A stretch of 23,245 bases of DNA from a virus (IMGVR_UViG_3300035698_004632:1-23245), one strand, 5' to 3'; shown: positions 1 to 7,651, numbered from the stretch's first letter. The notes: generated by a model from the letters alone, not told the origin. Translations and numbers: made by a program.

Positions 1-1
1 G

Positions 2-319
2 TATAAAGGATTAAAAACAAAAATATTTTCTAATGGACAACACCCAGAGAATTTAAATAGTTGTAGTAAATATTTAGATGCTGCTAGTCTTGATTTTAAA
101 GCTGTTTTTAATATTGATAAAATATGTGGTAAAGATATACAATACGATGATTATTTATTAAATATAAAAAATTCAATAAAATATTTAGAACAAAATAACA
201 TAAATATTGAGATAAGAACAACCAAATTCCCTCCAGTTGATATACAGGCTATTAAACAAACAGTAAAAAGTAATTGGCCAAATATTAATCATATTATTCA
301 AGATTATCAGCCAATTTAA
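2..319 (+). CDS. 3' end of a radical-SAM NrdG-like activase (partial)
   Basis: The first reading frame is open from the left edge to a TAA at 317-319, so only the last 105 residues of a longer protein are present. What is visible fits the C-terminal half of a radical-SAM activating enzyme for anaerobic ribonucleotide reductase: 'SNGQHPE' near the start (usual form TNG.P), a 'LDAASLDFKA' strand (usual form D.va.DiKa), and 'IEIRTTKFPP' (usual form E.RTT..P). Such enzymes install the glycyl radical on class III reductase so that dNTPs can be made without oxygen. The CxxxCxxC iron-sulfur motif lies upstream of the window and cannot be checked. Other radical-SAM proteins, for example a QueE-like one, are possible. 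Confidence 0.6.
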   Translation, partial: YKGLKTKIFSNGQHPENLNSCSKYLDAASLDFKAVFNIDKICGKDIQYDDYLLNIKNSIKYLEQNNINIEIRTTKFPPVDIQAIKQTVKSNWPNINHIIQDYQPI

Positions 320-345
320 ATAGAAAGAGAAAATCGAGGAAAACA

Positions 346-582
346 ATGACAGGAAATGAATTTGTAGAATTTTGTTTTAGTATTAAAGAGGAATCTAGAA
401 GGCTTGCTGCTCTTGGCAGTGAAAACTGTTTTAGGCCTGGACAAACGCTATTTTGGATACTACATAGAAAATATCCAGCAATAGCTAACAAAATTACAGC
501 AACATCTATTGATCCTTTCTATAAGGATGAAAATATATCTGCCTGTTTACAATATATTTTATTAAACCATGTTGACATTTAG
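346..582 (+). CDS. Small conserved phage protein of unknown function
   Basis: 78 residues, starting at an ATG with GAGG about eight bases upstream. The central 'FRPGQTLFWILHRKYPAIANKI' block followed by 'DPFYKD' resembles a small soluble protein that I recall from many phage and bacterial genomes; no function is known to me. No signal peptide or membrane segment is seen. It sits 26 bases after the NrdG-like fragment and is probably in the same transcript. The next promoter overlaps its 3' end, so this gene closes one transcription unit and the RtcB promoter opens the next. Confidence 0.7.
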   Translation: MTGNEFVEFCFSIKEESRRLAALGSENCFRPGQTLFWILHRKYPAIANKITATSIDPFYKDENISACLQYILLNHVDI

Positions 583-600
583 GCTTGGTGTGTGTATAAT
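572..600 (+). promoter_or_regulatory. Consensus sigma-70-type promoter in front of rtcB
   Basis: TTGACA at 572-577, a 17-base spacer, and TATAAT at 595-600 match the housekeeping bacterial promoter exactly. The -10 is preceded by TGTG, the TRTG extension common in Gram-positive-type promoters. A start site would fall near 607, followed by AAAGGA and the RtcB ATG at 621. The 14-base stretch GTGTGTGTATAATA recurs exactly at the second promoter near 5773. The -35 lies inside the end of the preceding small gene. Confidence 0.8.
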
Positions 601-620
601 AGAATAGAAAGGAATATGAT

Positions 621-2666
621 ATGCAGAAAGTAGTAAACACAGAAAAAATACCTATTAAATTATGGTTAGATGATATAGAAAATGGGGCTTTACAACAGGC
701 TAAAAATTTGGCTAATTTACCTTTTGCATTTAAACACATAGCCATAATGCCTGATTCCCATCAGGGTTTTGGGATGCCAATAGGCGGTGTTTTGGCTACC
801 ATGAATGCCATAATTCCTAATGCTGTGGGGTGTTTTACTGGGGACACAAAAGTTCCTCTGTTAGATGGTACACAAAAAACACTAAAACAATTGTACAACG
901 AGAAAAATGATGTCTACGTTTATTCATTAGATGAAGAATTGTGTCCTGCTGTTGGGAAAGCCACGCCCAAATTAACAAGAAAAAACAGCAAGATAATGGA
1001 GGTTGTTATTAGTGGGGGCGAATCAATAAGATGTACCTTAGATCATAAGTTTATGTTGTTGAATGGGACATATGTAGAGGCTCAGAATTTAAAAAGATTT
1101 GATAGTTTGATGCCTCTATATAGAGGGTATCAATCAAGAGATGGGTATGAGAGAATTAGAACTTCAGGTAGAGAGGGCATTATTACGCATGTTATGGTGG
1201 CAAATCAATTTTTAGGAGAAAAAAAGGCAGATGAAGTCATACATCATATTAATGGGAACTGGTATAATAATAGTCCCGATAACATAAAATACAAAGACCA
1301 AAGACTGCACAGCAAAGAGCACGTACAACAAAATAATAAATTTAAAACTCCCGAATTTAAAGAACAAAGATTGGAAAAACTGAAGAAAGATGGGTTTTAC
1401 GATGATAAATTTAAAGAACAAAAAAGGATCACAGCCATTAAAAATCTGGTTGAATATAATAAAAGTGATAAAAAGAAAGAAAATGACAAATTATCTGGGC
1501 AAAGAGGAAAGAAATATTTAATTGAATACAATAAATCCGAAAAAGGCAGAAAGAAGTCTGCTGAAATTGGTAAAAGAAGTAACCACAAAGTTCTTTTTAC
1601 CAGACAATTAAATTATAAAGAAGATGTTTATTGTTTAACAGTAGAAAAGTATCATAATTTTGCTTTAGCATCGGGTGTTTTTGTACATAATTGTGATATA
1701 GGTTGTGGAATGAGGTGTGCTGCTTTTGATTATAATGTTACTGATTTAGATACTGAAACTCTTAAGTCTATTATGGCTGAAATTAGAAAAGAAATTCCTA
1801 TGGGATTTCATAAACATGATAAGAAGTGTCATTATTCTGAAATGCCTCCTGGTGAGGAAATAACTGATTGTGTGGAAGAACGAATGCTTACGGTGTATGA
1901 ACATTATGAAAATGCTTCTAAAAGTATGGGAACACTTGGTGGGGGCAATCATTTTTTAGAATGTCAAAAGGATAATCAGGGCAATTTATATTTCATGATT
2001 CATTCTGGTAGTCGTAATTTAGGCAAACAAGTGGCTGATTATCATAATAAAAAAGCAGTGGAATTTAATGAAAAATATTATTCAAAAGTGCCCAAAGAAT
2101 GGGGATTAGCATTTTTACCTATTGATGATGAATTATGTTCTGATTATTTAATGGAAATGAATTATTGTATAGAGTTTGCTAAATATAACAGACTTAAAAT
2201 GATGGCTAAGGTTATTGATATTTTTACTGACAAATTAAATACTACCGTAAAAAATGAGATTGATGTTATTCATAATTATGTTGCCAAAGAAAACCATTTT
2301 GGTAAAAATGTTATGGTTCATAGAAAAGGGGCTATTAGAGCTAGGAAAGATGAGATAGGAATTATACCGGGTTCCCAAGGAACTAAGAGTTATATTGTAA
2401 GAGGATTGGGTAATCCTGAGAGTTTTTGTTCTTGCTCTCATGGTGCTGGCAGACTTATGAGTAGAACTAAGGCTAAGAAAGAGCTTGACTTAAATAAAGA
2501 GATTGAAAGATTGGATAGTCAGGGCATTATACATTCTATTAGAGGTATAAATGACTTGGATGAAGCTCCAAGTGCTTATAAGGATATAGATGTAGTAATG
2601 AAAAATCAAGAAGATTTAGTGGAGATAGTTACTGAACTTACACCCATAGCAGTATTGAAAGGATAA
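621..2666 (+). CDS. rtcB: RNA-splicing ligase RtcB carrying an intein
   Basis: 681-residue precursor: residues 1-70 and 358-681 form a 394-residue RtcB, near the usual size of short RtcBs, and 71-357 are an intein. RtcB joins RNA 2',3'-cyclic-phosphate or 3'-phosphate ends to 5'-OH ends using GTP and Mn2+. Diagnostic motifs are all present: 'DIGCGM' (metal ligands Asp359 and Cys362), 'GGGNHF' (around 440-445), 'HSGSR' (461-465), 'HRKGA', 'PGSQGTKS' and 'SCSHGAGR', whose His607 is the residue that becomes guanylylated. The ATG has AAAGGA upstream and its own consensus promoter. No archease partner is visible in the window. In a phage it most likely repairs host or phage tRNAs; that role is inferred. 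Confidence 0.95.
   Translation: MQKVVNTEKIPIKLWLDDIENGALQQAKNLANLPFAFKHIAIMPDSHQGFGMPIGGVLATMNAIIPNAVGCFTGDTKVPLLDGTQKTLKQLYNEKNDVYVYSLDEELCPAVGKATPKLTRKNSKIMEVVISGGESIRCTLDHKFMLLNGTYVEAQNLKRFDSLMPLYRGYQSRDGYERIRTSGREGIITHVMVANQFLGEKKADEVIHHINGNWYNNSPDNIKYKDQRLHSKEHVQQNNKFKTPEFKEQRLEKLKKDGFYDDKFKEQKRITAIKNLVEYNKSDKKKENDKLSGQRGKKYLIEYNKSEKGRKKSAEIGKRSNHKVLFTRQLNYKEDVYCLTVEKYHNFALASGVFVHNCDIGCGMRCAAFDYNVTDLDTETLKSIMAEIRKEIPMGFHKHDKKCHYSEMPPGEEITDCVEERMLTVYEHYENASKSMGTLGGGNHFLECQKDNQGNLYFMIHSGSRNLGKQVADYHNKKAVEFNEKYYSKVPKEWGLAFLPIDDELCSDYLMEMNYCIEFAKYNRLKMMAKVIDIFTDKLNTTVKNEIDVIHNYVAKENHFGKNVMVHRKGAIRARKDEIGIIPGSQGTKSYIVRGLGNPESFCSCSHGAGRLMSRTKAKKELDLNKEIERLDSQGIIHSIRGINDLDEAPSAYKDIDVVMKNQEDLVEIVTELTPIAVLKG
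831..1691 (+). other. Class 1 intein with HNH homing endonuclease inside rtcB
   Basis: 287 residues (71-357 of the precursor) that splice out at protein level. The block A start is 'CFTGDTKV' (Cys71 nucleophile). Block B has 'CTLDH' (TxxH, His142). The C-terminal end is 'YHNFALASGVFVHN' (terminal His-Asn), followed by the +1 nucleophile Cys358. All canonical class 1 residues are intact, so splicing should work. Residues 207-221, 'IHHINGNWYNNSPDN', are an HNH nuclease core. They are followed by a Lys-rich region with two similar 'EYNKS' units that resembles DNA-binding modules of homing endonucleases. The insertion point is between NAVG and CDIGCGM, directly in front of the metal-binding loop. 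One counted line here has about 37% GC, like the surroundings. Confidence 0.93.
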
Positions 2667-2670
2667 TAGA

Positions 2671-2946
2671 ATGAAATTAACAAAACAAGAAGGTAATGAT
2701 CTGGTTTATGGTGATCTTGAAGGCTGGAAGACAGTAAAAGGAACAACAAAGATAATTGATAACAGTAGGTGGACACTTACGAAGGAAGCAGTATTCCATC
2801 ATATTGAATCTGATAAGTATTATGAAACTTACTGGACTGAAGGAGCTACTGAAAACCAAGAGCAAGACCCATTTGAATATGATGATCCTGAATTGGTTGA
2901 AGTTGAGCTTAAAGAAGTAATGGTTTCACAGTGGATGTCCGTTTAA
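2671..2946 (+). CDS. Small hypothetical phage protein
   Basis: 91 residues, beginning five bases after the rtcB stop with a weak GGAT-type site, so it is translated from the same message. It is acidic towards the C-terminus and contains 'SRWTLTKEAVFHHIESDKYY' and 'WTEGATENQEQDP', a pattern I recall from uncharacterised phage proteins. There are no cysteines, membrane segments or catalytic motifs that I can name. Function unknown. Confidence 0.7.
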   Translation: MKLTKQEGNDLVYGDLEGWKTVKGTTKIIDNSRWTLTKEAVFHHIESDKYYETYWTEGATENQEQDPFEYDDPELVEVELKEVMVSQWMSV

Positions 2947-2977
2947 GGCTGGGAATAAAAGGATTAAAGGAGTAGGT

Positions 2978-3301
2978 ATGAATAATGATACAAGATTGGA
3001 CTATTCAGATGCTTATCCTGAAACGGATAAATGTCCTGTGTGTGGAAGTTTTTTGGCTATGACAGAAGCACAGCAACGAGAAGACTATTTACATACACAG
3101 CTTGAAATAAAAGAAAAATTACTTAAAGAAGCCTGTGAAGCAATTTTACAGATTGCTCATGATGATGGTATAAAACCGGAAGAATTGCCCGAAGCTATTA
3201 AGATTCTTGTTAAGGAGAATATTAAATGGTATGACAAATCAGGGAAAAGATTGATGGAGAATCTTAAATTAAAAGAAGAAATTAAAAGATTAAAGGAGTA
3301 A
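2978..3301 (+). CDS. Small coiled-coil protein with a CPVC motif, upstream of terminase
   Basis: 107 residues with a strong AAAGGAG site about seven bases before the ATG. The N-terminus has 'DKCPVCGSF', half of a zinc knuckle, and the rest is a charged, heptad-like helix rich in Glu/Lys/Leu, typical of a coiled coil. It ends three bases before the terminase GTG start and shares the same ribosome-site sequence. Position alone would allow a terminase small-subunit role, but no DNA-binding HTH is visible, so that is speculation. A zinc-hook or host-interacting protein is equally possible. Confidence 0.65.
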   Translation: MNNDTRLDYSDAYPETDKCPVCGSFLAMTEAQQREDYLHTQLEIKEKLLKEACEAILQIAHDDGIKPEELPEAIKILVKENIKWYDKSGKRLMENLKLKEEIKRLKE

Positions 3302-3304
3302 TTT

Positions 3305-5740
3305 GTGGGAACAGAGATAAAGTTAGATTATGTGCCAACAGAGCGGCAATTAAAGGCACATTTATGCAATGAGCAAGTAATATTATTCGGGGGGGCCATC
3401 GGTGGAGGTAAGCTAGCCCACTTATCTACGCCTATATTAACTATAGATGGATGGAAAATAATGGGCGATATTCATCCCGGAGATATTGTCATTGATAAAG
3501 ATGGTCTATCTACTACGGTACTGCGAGAATCTGAAGTAAACTCAACAAGAGATATGTATTGTGTTGTATTTAATGATGGTTCTGATGAGGTATTTGCTTG
3601 TGCTGATCATCAGTGGCTAGTTAGAGATGCTAAGAATCGGGAAAAAGTATATCAAAGGTCTGATGAATATCGAGAAAAGAGACGAAAGAAACGCCCTTAC
3701 AGAGGCACAGGTAAACGCAGAGATTTAATGGAGGCTAATGCTAATAGAGAACATGAACATCTTATGCCTCCAGAACCTTTTGTAACTACAACAAAGGAAA
3801 TGTTTGATACTAAATATTTTAAATCAGGCAATAATCCAAAGGGGGCTAATTATACTATTGATGTGATTAAACCAATACAGTTTTCTAAGAAAGAACATAT
3901 AGTTCCTGATTATGCGCTAGGCCTCTGGCTCGCTGATGGTAGCGCAAACTGTGGTGACATAACGGGTTATGACTATCCAGCTTATGACAAAGTTGCGTCT
4001 TATGGATATGAAATTATTCCTAGAACAGTTGACAAGACAAGAGGATTTAAAGGATTAGCTTTAGATCTTAAAAAAATCGGTGTTTTACACAAAAAACATA
4101 TACCTAAAGAATATCTGTTTGGTTCTTACGATCAAAGGCTGGCTCTTCTAACTGGAATTCTTGATGGTGATGGATGTATCACCACAAAGGGCGCTTGTGA
4201 ATATTCTTCTTGCCTAAAACATTTATCAGATGATGTTTGTTTCCTCTTACGCTCTTTTGGTATTAAATGTAATGTTTGTACCAATGAGGCGTATTCTTAT
4301 AACGACGGTAAAAAGCGTTGTCAGGACAGGTATAGGATTAAATTTAGGACTACTTTGCCCGTATTCACCTTACCTAGACACCTTGCTAGATTACCTAAGA
4401 AGTTAGATAATAGAATGAAGTACCATCATATCACAGACATAATCAAAGTGCCTTCTGAGCCAATGAAGTGTATTGAGGTGGATAGTCCCTCTCATACTTA
4501 TCTATGCTCAAAATCACTAATTCCTACCCATAATTCAGTATGGGGAGTTAATGATATGCTACAAAGTGCTATTGATTTTAGTGGTAATCGAGTAGGCATA
4601 TTTAGATGGGAAGGAACCATATTTGGCAATTCTACCTTTAAGACCATGGAAGAATGGATATTTAGGGTCAAAGGATTGGTTAAATCACATAATCAAACTA
4701 AGAGAGTTATAAAGCTTTTCAATGATAGCGAAATATTTTATGGTGGCCTTAAGCCTTCGTCGTCCACTACAGGTGATTTGTTGGCCACTACTAAATCCCT
4801 TGAGCTATCTTGTTGTTTTTTAGATGAGGTATCTGACTTTCCTGAAGAGGTTATGTTGTTCCTTTTTGGACGTATTGGTAGATGGAGAGGAAGAGATAAT
4901 AAAAATGGAAAAAGAATAATTGTTCCTAAGAGATTGATTTGTAGTTCAAATCCTGTTCCTGGATGGGTCAAGAAAAGATTTATTGATAACCAGTTAGAAA
5001 ATCATGCTTTTATTCAATCTAAAGCAAGCGATAATCCTCATTTAGATGAGAGTTATGAATCTGATCTTAGAAAGATGTGGCCAGAAGATAAGGTTAGACA
5101 GTTATTAGAGGGTGATTGGGACGCTATAGAAGATCATGAAGCACTTATTTCTTACGCTAGTATATTAATGGCTGCTAGGAAGAATATTGAACCAGCAGAG
5201 ACTGATGAGATTATCATTGCCTGTGATGTGGCTGCTTATGGAGATGATTTAACAGTCATAGCCATGAGAAAGGGATTGCACTCTGAAATCATGGAAACTA
5301 TTAAAAATAGTAGTACCATGTATATTGCCGAGAGATTAGCATGGTATAATGCTGCTTATAGTCCAGAATATATAAATGTTGATGCCGTGGGTATTGGTCA
5401 AGGAGTATGTGATAGAATGTTTCAATTAGAACTGCCATGTAACCCCATAGTTGGGGGATCTCCTGCTTTTGATTCAGAGAATTTCTATAATTTAAGAGCA
5501 GAAATGTATTGGCATATTAGAGGACTATTGAAAAGAGAAATCATTGATATCCCTGATGATACAGATTTACACGGTGATTTAGCCTCAATTACATATGAAA
5601 TTAGTAGTGATAAAAAAGTAAAATTGGAAAATAAGCGGGAAATGAAAAAGAGAATAGGTAAAAGCCCTGATTATGCTGATGCTTTTGTTATGTTGTTTGC
5701 TGATGCATGCTCCCCTTATCAAATTAGTGGTGTGATGTAA
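3305..5740 (+). CDS. terL: Terminase large subunit carrying an intein
   Basis: 811-residue precursor; residues 1-36 and 411-811 form a 437-residue packaging ATPase/nuclease, the normal TerL size, and 37-410 are an intein. The ATPase part has a Walker A 'GGAIGGGK'+'S' rejoined only after splicing, a Walker B 'CCFLDE' (about 503-508) and a coupling motif 'CSSNP' (546-550). The RNase-H-like nuclease shows Asp641 ('IIIACDVAAYGDD'), Asp693 ('INVDAVG') and Asp789/Asp792 ('SPDYADAF'). It cuts and pumps phage DNA into the capsid through the portal. The start is GTG with AGGAG eight bases upstream. It is unusual in being on the opposite strand from the head-tail genes. No obvious small subunit lies beside it. 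Confidence 0.95.
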   Translation: MGTEIKLDYVPTERQLKAHLCNEQVILFGGAIGGGKLAHLSTPILTIDGWKIMGDIHPGDIVIDKDGLSTTVLRESEVNSTRDMYCVVFNDGSDEVFACADHQWLVRDAKNREKVYQRSDEYREKRRKKRPYRGTGKRRDLMEANANREHEHLMPPEPFVTTTKEMFDTKYFKSGNNPKGANYTIDVIKPIQFSKKEHIVPDYALGLWLADGSANCGDITGYDYPAYDKVASYGYEIIPRTVDKTRGFKGLALDLKKIGVLHKKHIPKEYLFGSYDQRLALLTGILDGDGCITTKGACEYSSCLKHLSDDVCFLLRSFGIKCNVCTNEAYSYNDGKKRCQDRYRIKFRTTLPVFTLPRHLARLPKKLDNRMKYHHITDIIKVPSEPMKCIEVDSPSHTYLCSKSLIPTHNSVWGVNDMLQSAIDFSGNRVGIFRWEGTIFGNSTFKTMEEWIFRVKGLVKSHNQTKRVIKLFNDSEIFYGGLKPSSSTTGDLLATTKSLELSCCFLDEVSDFPEEVMLFLFGRIGRWRGRDNKNGKRIIVPKRLICSSNPVPGWVKKRFIDNQLENHAFIQSKASDNPHLDESYESDLRKMWPEDKVRQLLEGDWDAIEDHEALISYASILMAARKNIEPAETDEIIIACDVAAYGDDLTVIAMRKGLHSEIMETIKNSSTMYIAERLAWYNAAYSPEYINVDAVGIGQGVCDRMFQLELPCNPIVGGSPAFDSENFYNLRAEMYWHIRGLLKREIIDIPDDTDLHGDLASITYEISSDKKVKLENKREMKKRIGKSPDYADAFVMLFADACSPYQISGVM
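3413..4534 (+). other. Class 3 (WCT) intein with LAGLIDADG endonuclease in the terminase P-loop
   Basis: 374 residues (37-410). It starts 'LAHLSTPILTIDGW', with no Cys/Ser/Thr at position 1, and ends 'SLIPTHN' before Ser411. The class 3 signature is complete: Trp104 in block B ('CADHQW'), Cys389 in block F ('MKCIEVDSPSH') and Thr408 before the terminal His-Asn. In class 3 inteins the block F Cys makes the first branched intermediate, replacing residue 1. Two LAGLIDADG helices are seen: 'ALGLWLADGS' (204-213) and 'LLTGILDGDG' (281-290). The insertion splits Walker A between Lys36 and Ser411. Two counted lines give about 47-53% GC against about 35% in the extein, which suggests separate origin. 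The exact first residue (Leu37 or Ala38) is set by rejoining GGGK to S. Confidence 0.93.
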
Positions 5741-5749
5741 ATTTTTTAC

Positions 5750-5778
5750 TTGCTTTTTGGATTTAGTGTGTGTATAAT
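5750..5778 (+). promoter_or_regulatory. Second sigma-70-type promoter, before the zinc-ribbon gene
   Basis: TTGCTT at 5750-5755, a 17-base spacer, and TATAAT at 5773-5778. It lies in the 58-base gap after terL. The -10 region shares GTGTGTGTATAATA exactly with the rtcB promoter, and AAAGGA follows in both. It probably drives the zinc-ribbon, RNA ligase and replication genes. Confidence 0.7.
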
Positions 5779-5798
5779 ATAAATGAAAGGAAATGAAA

Positions 5799-5978
5799 AT
5801 GAGAGTAGAAAAAGTAGAAGGAAGAAGTGGTAGAGGTAGAAATGGTGGTCCCTTAGCGGCAGGACCAGGAGGAAGTTGCAAGTGTCCTAAGTGTGGAACT
5901 ACAATTACACACAATGTTGGGCAACCATGTACGTCAATTAATTGTCCAAATTGTGGCACAAAGATGATAAGGGGGTAA
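5799..5978 (+). CDS. Zinc-ribbon miniprotein
   Basis: 59 residues from the ATG at 5799; an in-frame ATG at 5793 is only two bases from the AAAGG site, so the second is preferred. It has a Gly/Arg-rich head 'GRSGRGRNGGPLAAGPGG' and then two CxxC pairs, 'CPKCG' and 'CPNCG', plus an isolated Cys between them ('GQPC'), forming a compact zinc ribbon. Very similar small proteins occur in anaerobic bacteria and archaea, often near iron-sulfur or molybdenum-cofactor genes, as I recall; their role is unclear. It is the first gene after a promoter. Metal binding is likely; any function in the phage is unknown. Confidence 0.8.
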   Translation: MRVEKVEGRSGRGRNGGPLAAGPGGSCKCPKCGTTITHNVGQPCTSINCPNCGTKMIRG

Positions 5979-5990
5979 TAAGGAAGATAT

Positions 5991-7229
5991 ATGTATAACG
6001 CTATAATTACTAAAATCACAAATATTCGCCCACACCCAAACGCTGATAGACTGAATTTGGCTACAGCATCCGGGTATCAGGTTATTGTTAATATCTCACA
6101 ACAGGAAGAACTTGGAGTGTTTTTTCCAACTGATGGAAAATTATCCCCAAAAATGCTTCTAAATAATAATTTGTATAGCAAACATCCTGAAACCGGTGAG
6201 TCTATGGGGGGATTTTTTAGTGTGAGTGGACGAGTAAGAGTTCAAAGATTTAGGGGTGAAAAGTCTGAGGGTATTTGGCTTCCTTTGATATCACTAACTT
6301 GGACAGGTGTAAATATATCTAAGTTGAAATCAGGTATGGAATTTTCGACCTTAAATGGTAAGTTGGTTTGTGAAAAATATTTTACTCCTCAAACTCTTAA
6401 AAGTCAAGGAAGTAACAATAGACTTCTTAAAAAGAAACTTTATCCTTGTTTTTATAGGCATTATGATACCGACCATTTACAGAGATGTCTTTTTGAATTT
6501 AAAGAAGGGGATGTTCTGTCTATCACAGAAAAATGTCACGGATCAAGTGGTAGAACTACACGAACATTAAAAGTGCCGTTGAAGAAATGGTGGCATAGAT
6601 TTATTCATCCTAAAAATATTTGGGAATATGTTACTGGCTCAAGAAATATGATTCTAAATATGGTTGGTGATGCCCCTAAAGGTGTTAACGGTACTATAAG
6701 AAAAGAAATATACACCACAATAAAACATATAGGACTTCAAAAAGGAGAGACTTTATATTATGAAATAGTAGGATATGATAATGGTTCTCCTATTATGGGA
6801 ACTCAGAATATTCAAGATAAGAATCTACAAATTCTGTATGGAAGAACAATGGTATATCAGTATGGCTGTTCTTTAATAAAGCCTTTTGATTTTTATATTT
6901 ATAGAATAACCATGACAAATGAAGATGGTTATACTGTAGAGTATTTGCCTAAGAAGGTTGAGAAGAGATGTGAAGAATTAGGATTGAAAAGAGTTCCTTG
7001 GATAAAACAACCTTTTATTTATAATGGTGATGAGGTGGGACTATTAGAAATATGTACTAACTTAGCAGAGGGCAGAAGTCTATTAGACAGTACACATATT
7101 AAAGAAGGTGTGGTTATTTATAATCATACTAAAGGTAAGGGATATAAGCTAAAATCTTTTGCTTTTTTAGAACTGGAAGACAGACAAAAATCAAATGATA
7201 ATTATGTTGATGTGGAAGAAATAAATTGA
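5991..7229 (+). CDS. ATP-dependent RNA ligase (DRB0094/Rnl5-like)
   Basis: 412 residues. An N-terminal OB-fold-like domain (about 1-125) opens with 'ITNIRPHPNADRLNLA', resembling the tRNA-binding OB domains of EMAP/PheT type. The nucleotidyltransferase core follows: motif I 'KCHGSS' with the AMP-accepting Lys181, a motif III-like 'LYYEIVG' (255-261), motif IV 'EGVVI' (372-376) and motif V 'KLKS' (386-389). The OB-first order and KxHG motif fit the Deinococcus DRB0094-type RNA ligases, which seal 3'-OH/5'-phosphate nicks in RNA. The ATG has AAGGA upstream and the stop overlaps the next start. With RtcB and a tRNA nearby, RNA repair is the likely job. A DNA ligase is less likely because of the KxHG motif. 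Confidence 0.85.
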   Translation: MYNAIITKITNIRPHPNADRLNLATASGYQVIVNISQQEELGVFFPTDGKLSPKMLLNNNLYSKHPETGESMGGFFSVSGRVRVQRFRGEKSEGIWLPLISLTWTGVNISKLKSGMEFSTLNGKLVCEKYFTPQTLKSQGSNNRLLKKKLYPCFYRHYDTDHLQRCLFEFKEGDVLSITEKCHGSSGRTTRTLKVPLKKWWHRFIHPKNIWEYVTGSRNMILNMVGDAPKGVNGTIRKEIYTTIKHIGLQKGETLYYEIVGYDNGSPIMGTQNIQDKNLQILYGRTMVYQYGCSLIKPFDFYIYRITMTNEDGYTVEYLPKKVEKRCEELGLKRVPWIKQPFIYNGDEVGLLEICTNLAEGRSLLDSTHIKEGVVIYNHTKGKGYKLKSFAFLELEDRQKSNDNYVDVEEIN

Positions 7230-7432
7230 AAATAAATTGGAAACTAAAAAATGATATTCCTAATCCAGAATCTAATGATGGATTTTGGTATGATTTAACC
7301 GGTGGTGGATATATTAAACCAGAACAGATTTTAGCTGATGAGAAACAATTGAAAAAATTACAGAAAGCTATTGAAATTGTAAGTTCATTTGAAAAAATGT
7401 TGAAAGAAGAAATTTTAGAAGAGGAGTGGTGA
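7226..7432 (+). CDS. Small hypothetical phage protein
   Basis: 68 residues from a TTG that overlaps the RNA ligase stop (TTGA), implying coupled translation; no ATG exists in frame until near the end. The N-terminal half holds 'GFWYDLTGGGYIKPEQIL' and the C-terminal half is a charged helix ('KLQKAIEIVSSFEKML'). I recall similar short proteins in other tailed phages but know no function. No cysteines or membrane segments. Confidence 0.65.
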   Translation: MKINWKLKNDIPNPESNDGFWYDLTGGGYIKPEQILADEKQLKKLQKAIEIVSSFEKMLKEEILEEEW

Positions 7433-7641
7433 GATTAAAAATTAAATCAACAGACATTATTAAAGCCGTAAAAAAGTCTTTATGTAATAATATTACTGAT
7501 GCTCTTATTAAATTTAAAAAAGAAACTGGTATATGTTCAAAAGATGTGGACATAGAATTTTTAAATTGTTCTTATTTAGATATAAATGGATTGCATCTAC
7601 TATATGCTCTGAGTAACATAGAAATATCTTTGGCAGTATAA
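7426..7641 (+). CDS. Small hypothetical protein
   Basis: 71 residues, overlapping the previous gene by seven bases. Two GTG codons, at 7426 and 7429, could start it. The second makes a GTGA overlap with the upstream TGA, but AGGAG is then only two bases away, so initiation is probably by coupling. The protein is Lys/Ile-rich with three Cys and no recognised motif. It lies ten bases before the primase. Confidence 0.55.
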   Translation: MVRLKIKSTDIIKAVKKSLCNNITDALIKFKKETGICSKDVDIEFLNCSYLDINGLHLLYALSNIEISLAV

Positions 7642-7651
7642 TAAGGCATTA

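Noticed and set aside
2963-3300. 12-base direct repeat ATTAAAGGAGTA at 2963-2974 and 3289-3300
   Set aside because: Both copies are ribosome-binding sites directly before start codons; convergence on AAAGGAG in AT-rich DNA explains them.
831-4534. RtcB and terminase read as broken or fused genes because of the long internal insertions
   Set aside because: Both insertions keep the frame and carry complete splicing and endonuclease motifs, so they are inteins rather than damage.
5585-6019. 144-codon open frame on the - strand across the terL end and zinc-ribbon gene
   Set aside because: It runs across a good promoter and three well-supported + strand genes and encodes low-complexity hydrophobic sequence without a motif.
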